In this document: positions 1 to 6,800 of the stretch, piece by piece
Layout of the letters: each line of letters opens with the position of its first letter
Position numbering within the stretch: position 1 is the first letter of the stretch
Source of the DNA: an uncultured Lachnospiraceae bacterium
GTDB lineage: Bacteria > Bacillota > Clostridia > Lachnospirales > Lachnospiraceae
NCBI GenBank assembly: GCA_937891165.1
Contig: CALAEX010000258.1
Location: 1 to 21,231 of the forward strand
Direction: 5' to 3'
Length of the DNA stretch: 21,231 bases
Position numbers and translations under genes: made by a program
Notes under the pieces: generated by a model
The model's input: the letters and a program-made list of their open reading frames with translations, nothing else
Told to the model about the DNA's origin: nothing
Database searches by the model: none

Positions 1-1
1 A

Positions 2-394
2 GTATCAGTGCCAGAGAAAGTTGTAGTACCAGAAATAGTACCAGAAGTACCAATGTCAGAAGAAGTTGTAGTACCAGAAATAGTACCAGAAGTATCAGTG
101 CCAGAGAAAGTTGTAGTACCAGAAATAGTACCAGAAGTACCAATGCCAGAAGAAGTTGTAGTACCAGAATTATTATCAGAAATGTCAGTAGCACAAGAAA
201 CTATGACAGAGTTATCAAATATAGAAGATATGGAAATACCAGAATTGCCATCGATGGAAGAGTTGGATTTGCCAGTTTTGGATGATATTGTAGTAGAAGA
301 AGAACCAGCTGCACTGCCAGTAATGGATTCTGACCCAAATAAAATGATGACACCAGATGATATTGCAAAATTGTTAGCTTCTATGGGAATGTAA
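2..394 (+). CDS. 3' end of a Pro/Glu/Val-rich repetitive protein (partial)
   Basis: The frame is open from the first bases of the window, so the true start lies upstream and only the last ~130 residues are visible. The visible part begins with four 15-residue units of the type VPEKVVVPEIVPEV. An acidic stretch rich in Glu, Leu and Pro follows, then the C-terminal tail MTPDDIAKLLASMGM. No transmembrane segment or catalytic motif is visible. The tail has the look of a short D-[DE]-I-x-x-L-L-A-S-M peptide like those ending other clostridial repeat proteins, or of the FliM-type LSQDEIDALL peptide. That resemblance is from memory and is not a functional assignment. The gene converges on the dacF-like gene and ends just before a long hairpin. 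Coding status is secure; function is unknown. Confidence 0.8.
   Translation, partial: VSVPEKVVVPEIVPEVPMSEEVVVPEIVPEVSVPEKVVVPEIVPEVPMPEEVVVPELLSEMSVAQETMTELSNIEDMEIPELPSMEELDLPVLDDIVVEEEPAALPVMDSDPNKMMTPDDIAKLLASMGM
5..184 (+). repeat. Four in-frame 45-bp tandem coding repeats (90-bp higher-order unit)
   Basis: Units lie at 5-49, 50-94, 95-139 and 140-184. Units 1 and 3 are identical over all 45 bases. Units 2 and 4 are the alternate type (CCAATG start, EEV instead of EKV), with unit 4 diverging at its end. The array therefore grew by duplication of a 90-bp dimer and probably continues upstream of the window. The period of 45 keeps the reading frame. Confidence 0.9.
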
Positions 395-400
395 CAAAAA

Positions 401-600
401 GGGCTTGTCGGAAAATAGATAAAAGCTCTTGATTTATTTGATATCTTCTAGGACACGCTCTCGCTCGGAGCGAAACGGAGCAGTACTAGGCTCGAAAAAA
501 CCTCGCCAAGGACTGCCGTTTCTTTACGGTCCTTATCAGATATCAAATAAATCAAGAGCGTTGTCTATATTAGTTTTATTTTCCGATTGCCCCTTTTTTT
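401..600. terminator. Long bidirectional terminator hairpin holding hairpin-element copy 1
   Basis: GGGC (401-404) pairs with GCCC (589-592), and CGGAAAAT (409-416) pairs with ATTTTCCG (578-585). Both sides are followed by T-runs: TTTTTTT at 593-599 on plus, and the complement of AAAAA at 396-400 on minus. The structure sits between two convergent genes that end at 394 and 599, so it can stop both. Unlike a normal terminator, the stem encloses about 160 nt, including a second 21-bp perfect stem (425-445 with 539-559) and the conserved core of the hairpin family. Termination is inferred from structure. Confidence 0.65.
425..559. repeat. Hairpin-element family, copy 1 (core 446-538)
   Basis: A 21-bp perfect inverted repeat (425-445 and 539-559) closes a core that starts TTCTAGGACACGC and contains GCAGTACTAGGCTCGAAAA and CCTCGCCAAGGACTGCCG. 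Nearly the same core occurs at 3640-3732, and a more diverged one at about 12808-12900. The arms of copy 1 do not resemble those of the other copies, although they remain self-complementary. The core can also fold internally, for example AAGGA..CCGT with ACGG..TCCTT near 507-534. No protein frame here is convincing. Its nature (mobile element or structured RNA) is unresolved. Confidence 0.7.
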
Positions 601-2032
601 ATTTACGATTCCATTTACGGTAATAAGCTTTTTTTCTTCTTTGATATGGAATTTCTACCATAATCATATATAATCCAATAACAAGAACGACAGAACCTAT
701 AATAATAGCAATAATAAGAGGGCGAAGATTGCGTTCCTCTGTATTTGTAATACCAGAGGCATTCGTGAGGGTAGAGTCATCTTTAGAAAGGTTTTTGTCA
801 GAGTTAGAGGAGTTAGTTGGTGATTGTGTTAAGTTTGGAATAGGAGTTGGTGTATTCGTTGGTATTACAACCATTTCGTTTTCACTATAATAAAGGATAT
901 CAGCACAACCAACATAATTATCTGCATAGTAATAAGAAATTTCACCAATTGGATTTTTACCTGTGGAAAACGCACTGATTGGATTTAAGGTAACTTTTTT
1001 TGTTAGGTCACTGTAGACAGCATTTTTTGGAAGCACTAAAGAAGTGTCATTTACGGATAAAGGAGAAGAAACATCAGAAATAAGTGCTTCTTCATCTTCA
1101 AATAGCATTGGAAATGCATTTTTCGATTCCGTCTCAGATGCTTCTAGAGGAGTTAGTGTAAAATTATCAAAAGCATAATCTAAGAGAGCAATTGTTTCAT
1201 TATATACCGTATCGGAATTTGGTGCTTTCATAATAACACAAATTAAAGTCATGCCATTCCGTTCCGCACAAGTAACTAAACAATTTCCTGCTTGAGAAGT
1301 AGAACCTGTTTTTCCAGCAAAGACTCCTTCATAAGCAATTCGTTTACGAATGATTTGGTGAGTATTTCCGATATCTCTTGCAACATTTAAGTTTGTTGCA
1401 GGAATTTGATGATAATAAGAGCCAGAAATTCTACGAAATGTTGTATATTCAATTGCTTTTCTTGCAATTAGAGCAAGGTCATACGGGCAAGAGTAATGTT
1501 CTGGGTCATCTAAACCGTGGGGATTTGCAAAGTGTGTATTGACACAACCTAATTCTTTTGCACGTCGATTCATGAGTGAAACAAAGTTTTCTATTGTACC
1601 ACCTACGTGTTCTGCAACGGCATAAGAAACTTCATTTGCAGAAGCAAGTAAGATAGCATATAATGCATTTTCCATATCAATTTGCTCACCCTCTACTAAA
1701 CCAGCACGGCTACTGTCCCAACCAATACTATAAATAGCATCATGAGAATGTGTTATAATATCAGAAAGAGGACATTGTTCAATGGATAATAAGCAAGTCA
1801 TAAGTTTCGTAGTACTAGCTGGATGGAAAGTATCATAAGCAGCTTTATTGTAAAGAACACAACCCGTAGATGCTTCCATTACAATTGCTCCTCCACTTGT
1901 AATTTCAGGCGGTGTAGGCCATTTTACTACAGAACTATCTGTTTCTTCTGCTAAAGCAGTCATAGGAAGAGAGGAGAGCAAAACAACAATAATTAAAAAG
2001 GTAGATAATATTTTTTTTAAGCGATAGTTCAT
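599..2032 (-). CDS. D-alanyl-D-alanine carboxypeptidase, PBP5/DacF type
   Basis: A 477-residue serine peptidase (family S11) that would trim the terminal D-Ala from peptidoglycan stem peptides outside the membrane. A signal peptide (hydrophobic residues ~9-27, ending ALAEE) is followed by the three active-site motifs: STTK (nucleophile Ser73, Lys76), SAN (131-133, the SxN motif) and KTG (241-243). A low-complexity Thr/Pro/Ser linker (~395-430) leads to a C-terminal transmembrane helix (~438-459) and a basic cytoplasmic tail (RRKK). Classical PBP5 enzymes attach through an amphipathic helix, so a true membrane span is a clostridial-style variant. The start is supported by GAGG just upstream of ATG. 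The gene begins 16 bp after trxA on the same strand and probably shares its transcript. Confidence 0.93.
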   Translation of the reverse strand: MNYRLKKILSTFLIIVVLLSSLPMTALAEETDSSVVKWPTPPEITSGGAIVMEASTGCVLYNKAAYDTFHPASTTKLMTCLLSIEQCPLSDIITHSHDAIYSIGWDSSRAGLVEGEQIDMENALYAILLASANEVSYAVAEHVGGTIENFVSLMNRRAKELGCVNTHFANPHGLDDPEHYSCPYDLALIARKAIEYTTFRRISGSYYHQIPATNLNVARDIGNTHQIIRKRIAYEGVFAGKTGSTSQAGNCLVTCAERNGMTLICVIMKAPNSDTVYNETIALLDYAFDNFTLTPLEASETESKNAFPMLFEDEEALISDVSSPLSVNDTSLVLPKNAVYSDLTKKVTLNPISAFSTGKNPIGEISYYYADNYVGCADILYYSENEMVVIPTNTPTPIPNLTQSPTNSSNSDKNLSKDDSTLTNASGITNTEERNLRPLIIAIIIGSVVLVIGLYMIMVEIPYQRRKKAYYRKWNRK

Positions 2033-2048
2033 AATTTCCTCGGTTTTT

Positions 2049-2363
2049 TTATAAGGTGTTTAAAATGTGTTCGATATCTGCTTTAGAAACAACACCTACC
2101 GATTTATTGACAACTTCGCCATTCTTAATATAAAGAAGTGTTGGAATGGACATAATGCCATAGTTTTGTGCCGTATTTGGTGCATTATCTACATTTAATT
2201 TTCCAATTTTTACTTTGCCTTCATAGTCTGTAGCAAGAGCTTCTACAATAGGTGCAAGCATTTTGCAAGGACCACACCAATCGGCATAAAAATCAACTAA
2301 TACTGGAATGTCAGAAGACAGTGCTTCTTGATTAAAATTTTCGTCTGTAAAATGAAATGCCAT
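2049..2363 (-). CDS. trxA: Thioredoxin
   Basis: A 104-residue classical thioredoxin that keeps cytoplasmic protein thiols reduced together with thioredoxin reductase. The redox site WCGPC is at 29-33, preceded by the usual VDFYADWCGPCKM context, and the cis-Pro segment SIPTLLY follows at the expected place. The start is the ATG at 2363 because AAGGAGG (complement of 2370-2376) precedes it at ideal spacing. An in-frame ATG at 2405 would add 14 residues foreign to the family and read through the ribosome binding site. The gene lies between a 54-aa gene upstream and the carboxypeptidase gene downstream, all on minus with short gaps. Confidence 0.95.
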   Translation of the reverse strand: MAFHFTDENFNQEALSSDIPVLVDFYADWCGPCKMLAPIVEALATDYEGKVKIGKLNVDNAPNTAQNYGIMSIPTLLYIKNGEVVNKSVGVVSKADIEHILNTL

Positions 2364-2401
2364 AATAATCCTCCTTGTTTTTTCGAGAGAAAACTCTCGT
2401 A

Positions 2402-2566
2402 TCAATGTTTTTTGTTTTGGTTTCTTTTTTTAGTATGTTCATTTTCCTGTGGATTAATCAATCGAAGTACTTCCTGAAGAGACTGATAGATAATGAGAGC
2501 TTGTCGGTTCATATTAGGATGGTCAGAAACATAATCTGCCATTCTACGTTTAAAAGAATAAGCCAT
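2402..2566 (-). CDS. Small basic hypothetical protein (54 aa)
   Basis: An ATG at 2566 preceded by AAGGAG (complement of 2575-2580) opens a 54-codon frame ending in TGA at 2402-2404. The product begins MAYSFKRRMADYVSDHP and ends in a Lys/Asn-rich tail (KKRNQNKKH). No transmembrane segment or known motif is visible. The middle (NRQALIIYQSLQEVLRLI) could form an amphipathic helix. It sits 38 bp upstream of trxA and 73 bp downstream of trmB, so it is probably in the same transcript. A TATACT-like -10 (complement of 2595-2600) could give it its own promoter, but no good -35 is seen. I do not recognise the family. The strong ribosome binding site and position support a real gene. Confidence 0.7.
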   Translation of the reverse strand: MAYSFKRRMADYVSDHPNMNRQALIIYQSLQEVLRLINPQENEHTKKRNQNKKH

Positions 2567-2639
2567 AACAAAATCTCCTTATAGAATTACTATTAGTATA
2601 TTCAGAAATTCGTCAGAAGAATCCGAATGTTTACCTTTA

Positions 2640-3278
2640 TTAGCGGTATGCTACTAAACGGAAAATAGGATTGCCGAGGGAAGAAAATTTTTCTTCGTAT
2701 TCTGTCATAATATTACCTTCTGCATATTCACTATGGTGCAGGTCAAAGGTAACGTCTTTTAAGTTCCAACCAGCCTCTGGTACTTGTTCTAAAGAAAAAT
2801 CAAATAAAATTCGGTTGTCTGTTTTAAACATAACAACTCCTTCTTTTGCAAGAATTTGGTCATAACGAGCAAAAAATTCCGTAGAGGTTAGTCTGCGTTT
2901 CGCATGTCGGTCTTTTGGCCATGGGTCTGAAAAATTTAAATAAATTCTTGCTATTTCGCCAGTTCCAAAAATTTCTGTTACATTTTTTGCATCTTCACAA
3001 AGGTAAAAAAGATTGGAAAGTTCTTCTGTTTGTTCTCTCTTTTCTAAAGCACGTACTAAAACGCTGTCATAACGTTCCATGCCAATATAATTGATATTAG
3101 GGTTTTGCCTAGCAAGTTCCGTTAAAAAACGTCCTTTTCCCATACCAATTTCTATATGAATGGGATTAGTATTCCCAAAGAACTCTTTCCAATGACCTTT
3201 TTTTGTAATTGCATCATGAATAACAAGAGGACTTTCTAAAATTGCTTCTTTAGCCCCTTTTACTTTTCTAAGTCTCAT
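2640..3278 (-). CDS. trmB: tRNA (guanine-N7-)-methyltransferase
   Basis: A 212-residue SAM-dependent enzyme that makes m7G46 in the variable loop of tRNAs. The SAM-binding loop EIGMGKG is at 43-49, and the TrmB signature NFSDPWPKDRHAKRRLT is at ~115-131. Length and motif order are those of the bacterial family. The start ATG at 3278 has GAGG a few bases upstream. It is the first gene of the minus-strand run (trmB, 54-aa gene, trxA, dacF-like). The leader back to the putative promoter near 3357-3385 is roughly 70 nt. Nothing unusual is seen in the protein. Confidence 0.96.
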   Translation of the reverse strand: MRLRKVKGAKEAILESPLVIHDAITKKGHWKEFFGNTNPIHIEIGMGKGRFLTELARQNPNINYIGMERYDSVLVRALEKREQTEELSNLFYLCEDAKNVTEIFGTGEIARIYLNFSDPWPKDRHAKRRLTSTEFFARYDQILAKEGVVMFKTDNRILFDFSLEQVPEAGWNLKDVTFDLHHSEYAEGNIMTEYEEKFSSLGNPIFRLVAYR

Positions 3279-3356
3279 TTTTCCTCACAATCTGCCGTGT
3301 AGTGGCATTTCTAAAGTATAATTGCAAACATTTCAGGGATGTATTTAACAGATATC

Positions 3357-3385
3357 ATATTACTATTTTTTTTGTGATACGTCAA
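3357..3385 (-). promoter_or_regulatory. Putative promoter of trmB
   Basis: On minus, TTGACG (3385-3380) and TAATAT (3362-3357) are separated by 17 bp. The -35 is a 5/6 match and the -10 a 4/6 match. It lies just beyond the end of the tracrRNA terminator and reads toward trmB. This is pattern evidence only. Confidence 0.45.
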
Positions 3386-3401
3386 TGAAAAGAAAGTGAA
3401 A

Positions 3402-3530
3402 AATAAAAAAAGCACAAGCTTTCGCTGTGCTAATTGCAATAATAAAATTATTCCACCGATGTGGGTCTTTGCAGACGGTTTGAATAAATTTTTATTTGAA
3501 CTTATGATGTTAGTTTGTATGGTTTCAAAC
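3402..3530 (-). ncRNA. tracrRNA of the type II-A CRISPR system
   Basis: On minus, the anti-repeat (3530-3494) starts GTTTGAAACCATACAAAC and is complementary to nearly the whole CRISPR repeat, with one unpaired base and a few mismatches. An AAG-type bulge precedes the lower stem TCAAAT, which pairs with the repeat's GTTTGA as in S. pyogenes. Small hairpins follow: an A/T-rich nexus-like stem, GTCT-GCAA-AGAC, CCAC-ATCG-GTGG, an AAUAAU/AUUAUU stem, and a terminator AGCACA-GC-GAAA-GC-T-TGTGCT followed by TTTTTTATTT. The predicted transcript is about 129 nt and starts at the first base of the anti-repeat. It is needed for crRNA processing by RNase III and for loading Cas9. Confidence 0.9.
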
Positions 3531-3537
3531 TATTATT

Positions 3538-3566
3538 AGTTTATTAGAAAAGAAAGAAAAAGTCAA
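3538..3566 (-). promoter_or_regulatory. tracrRNA promoter
   Basis: On minus, TTGACT (3566-3561) and TAAACT (3543-3538) are 17 bp apart (5/6 and 4/6 matches). The predicted start, about seven bases below the -10, falls at 3530-3531, where the anti-repeat begins. A T-rich stretch (complement of 3567-3577) upstream of the -35 could act as an UP element. Confidence 0.75.
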
Positions 3567-3595
3567 TTATTTTTTTTAGATTTACAGAAGAAGTC

Positions 3596-3790
3596 GTTAC
3601 TATTCAGACTTTTATTATAAAGCCTACTTTTCTTGTATCTTCTAGGACACGCTTTGTGCTCGTGGCGAAATGGAGCAGTACTAGGCTCGAAAAGACCTCG
3701 CCAAGGACTGCCGTTTCTAAATGGTCCTTGCCAGATACCAAGAAAAGTAAGGCTTTTGCTTAATAGTTTACTTTATGGCTGAATAGTAAC
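3596..3790. mobile_element. MITE-like hairpin element, copy 2, with TIRs and target duplication
   Basis: The 195-bp element is bounded by a perfect 12-bp terminal inverted repeat, GTTACTATTCAG (3596-3607) and CTGAATAGTAAC (3779-3790). It is flanked immediately by the perfect 8-bp direct repeat AAGAAGTC (3588-3595 and 3791-3798), which is the mark of transposition. Inside, long imperfect arms (for example ACTTTTCTT with AAGAAAAGT) lead to the core (3640-3732) shared with copy 1. It encodes no transposase, so it would need one in trans. It sits in the narrow gap between the divergent tracrRNA and cas9 promoters and leaves both intact. The transposase family is not identifiable here; several IS families make 8-bp duplications. 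Confidence 0.85.
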
Positions 3791-3830
3791 AAGAAGTCAT
3801 GTTAAAAAGTAGAAAATAAAATAGGTTTTG

Positions 3831-3839
3831 TGTTATAAT
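3831..3839 (+). promoter_or_regulatory. Extended -10 promoter of the cas operon
   Basis: TGTTATAAT at 3831-3839 is an exact extended -10 (TGnTATAAT). No good -35 lies 17 bp upstream, as is common for extended -10 promoters. The predicted start near 3846 leaves a leader of about 48 nt to cas9. Confidence 0.7.
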
Positions 3840-3893
3840 AATTCACAATATTATATGAAATAACTTTATAGAAAGGAATTGGAGATATAAAAA

Positions 3894-6800
3894 ATGGAAC
3901 AGGAGTATTATTTGGGATTAGATATTGGGACGGGTTCTGTTGGTTGGGCTGTAACGGATAGTGAATATCATCTGTGTCGAAGACATGGGAAAGATTTGTG
4001 GGGGATTCGTTTATTTGAAACAGCCAATACAGCTGAGGAACGAAGAATATTTCGTTGTAATAGAAGAAGATTGGACAGGCAAAACAGAAGAATTCAATTA
4101 TTACAAGAAATTTTTTCGGAGGAAATTACAAAAGTTGATGCAGGATTTTTTCAGCGTTTAAAAGAAAGTAAATATGTTCCAGAGGATAAAAGAGATTTAG
4201 AAGGAAATATTCCAGAATTACCTTATATGCTTTTTATAGACAAGAATTATACAGATAAAGAGTTTCATAAAGAATATCCAACAATTTATCATTTGAGAAA
4301 AGAATTAATGGAATCAGATACATTGAAAGATATTCGATTAGTATATCTTGCTTTACATCATATTATAAAGCATAGGGGACATTTTTTATTTGCAGGGATT
4401 GAAGCGGAAAAAGTAACAGATTTTTTATCTGTCTTTTCAGAGTTTATGCAACATATAAAAGCAGAGGAATTAGAATTTGAAATACCATGCAATGAAGAAA
4501 CTGCTCATATAGTAGAAATTATTTTAAGCGATGAAACATTGACAAAAACAGCAAAAGCAACAAAATTGATACAAGAATTACAGGCAAAAAGTAAATGTGA
4601 AAAAGCTATTTTAAAGTTGTTAGCAGGTTGTAAAGTAAAATTAAGTGATATTTTTTCAAATTCAGAGTATGACCAAAATGAAAAAAGTCAAATTTGTTTT
4701 TCTGAAGCAGGTTATGAGGAATACAAAGATGTGGTAGCAGAGGAATTAGCAGAACAGTACTTAGTGATTGAAGCAACAAAAGCAATTTATGATTGGTCAG
4801 TGTTAGTGCATATTTTAGGAAGTGAAAAAACATTATCTGATGCAAAAGTAAAATTATATGAAAAACATGAAAAAGATTTAAAGTATTTAAAACAAATAGT
4901 AAAAGAATATTTACCACAAGCTTACAAAACGGTTTTTGTAAAAACAAGTGATAAGTTAAATAATTATGTAGCTTATATTGGAATGACGAAAATAAATAGG
5001 AAAAAGATATTAGAAAGTAAACGTTGTTCTAAGGAAGAGTTTTATGCTTTTTTAAAGAAAGAAGTTTGTGGAAAACTACCAGAGAATATCGCTGATGAGT
5101 TAAAAAAAGAATTAGAACTAGGAACATTTTTGCCAAAGCAAGTAAGTAAAGACAACGGAGTGATTCCTTATCAGTTACAGTTGCAAGAATTAAGGGCAAT
5201 TATTTTAAAGGTTGGTGAATATTATCCATTTATAAAAGAAAATGCAGAAAAATTAGAACAAATTTTAACTTTTAAAATCCCATATTATGTAGGACCATTG
5301 AATGTGATACAAGAAGGAAATGAAAAATTTTCTTGGGCGAAACGAAGAATAAATGAAAAAGTGTATCCTTGGAATTTTGAGGAAGTTATTGATAGAGAAG
5401 AAAGTGCAGAAAGATTTATTCGTCGAATGACAAATAAATGTACTTATTTGACAAAAGAAGATGTATTGCCAAAAGAATCGTTATTGTATAGTAAATTTAT
5501 GGTATTGAATGAGTTAAATAATGTTCGTATCAATGGAGAAAAAATTTCTGTAGAATTAAAACAAAAAATTTATGAGAATGTATTTCAAAGATATCGTAAA
5601 GTGACAATAAAACGATTGAAGGAATATTTAAAACAGGAAAGTTTTGGAAAAGAAATTGAAATTTCAGGAATAGATGGGGATTTTAAATCTTCTTTAAAGG
5701 CATATCATGATTTTAAAGAGAAATTAAGTGGAGTTACTTTAACGAAACAGCAAAAAGAGGAATTGATATTAAATATTACATTGTTTGGTGAAGATAAAAT
5801 ATTATTAAAGAAACGAGTAAAACGATTATATCCAAAGTTCTCCGAAGGACAGATAAAGGCAGTTTGTAATTTGAATTATAAAGAATGGGGACGATTATCG
5901 AAAAAGTTTTTAGAAGAGATAGAAAGTGTAAATCCAGAAACTGGAGAATATATGGGTATTATGCGATTTTTATGGGAAACAAATGAAAACTTAATGCAGT
6001 TATTAAGTCAAAAATATTCTTTTGTAGAACAAATAGAAAAAGAAAACAAGTGTATACCAGATAGTAAGATTAACTATGCTGTAGTGGAAAAAATGGCAGT
6101 ATCTCCCGCAGTAAAAAGACAAATTTGGCAAACAGTGCAAATTGTGGAAGAGTTACAAAAGGAAATGGGAAGTATGCCAAAACGCTTATTTTTAGAAGTT
6201 GCAAGAGAAAAGAAGGATACTGGAAGAACACTTTCAAGAAAAGCACAATTGCTGTCTCTTTATCAAAATTGTAAACAGGAAGAACGTCAATGGATTCGTG
6301 AGATTTCTGATAGGAATGAACATGATTTTAAGAGTAATCGTTTGTATTTTTACTATACACAAAAAGGAAGATGTATGTATTGTGGAAAACCAATTGATTT
6401 AGGAGAACTGTGGGATAAAAATTTGTATGATATCGACCATATTTATCCACAGTCTAAAGTGATGGATGATAGTTTAAATAATCGAGTATTGACTTGTAAA
6501 ACGTGTAATGCAAATAAAACAGATATTTATCCATTACGTGCAGAAATAAGAGAAAAAATGCAACCATTGTGGAAAACTTTTTTAGAGGGAAAATTTATAG
6601 AAAAAGAAAAATATAATCGTTTAATACGAACAGAGGAATTTTCTTCGGATGAATTAGCGGGATTTATTAACAGACAGTTAGTAGAGACAAGCCAAAGTAT
6701 TAAAGCGGTAGCAGAACTTTTAAAGCAAATGTTACCAAAAACAGAAATTGTATATGTAAAAGCAAAGAATGTATCTGCGTTTCGGAAAGATTTTGAATTT

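Noticed and set aside
5..184. Regularly spaced repeats that could be taken for a CRISPR array
   Set aside because: The 45-bp units are contiguous, keep the reading frame and encode a VPE-rich repeat, with no unique spacers.
429..623. Plus-strand open frame of 64 codons
   Set aside because: It lies wholly inside hairpin copy 1, has no ribosome binding site, and its apparent protein is a translation of the structured element.
2364..2405. Fourteen extra residues at the thioredoxin N-terminus
   Set aside because: They include the AAGGAGG ribosome binding site and do not belong to the thioredoxin fold.
3494..3530. A lone degenerate CRISPR repeat upstream of cas9
   Set aside because: Its divergence from the array repeat, the minus-strand promoter beside it and the downstream hairpins with a terminator identify it as the tracrRNA anti-repeat.
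4606..4947. Minus-strand 113-codon open frame inside cas9
   Set aside because: It is Leu/Phe-rich as expected from the complement of Lys/Glu-rich coding DNA, and no ribosome binding site is seen. The same applies to the minus frames at 8085-8348 and 9048-9257.
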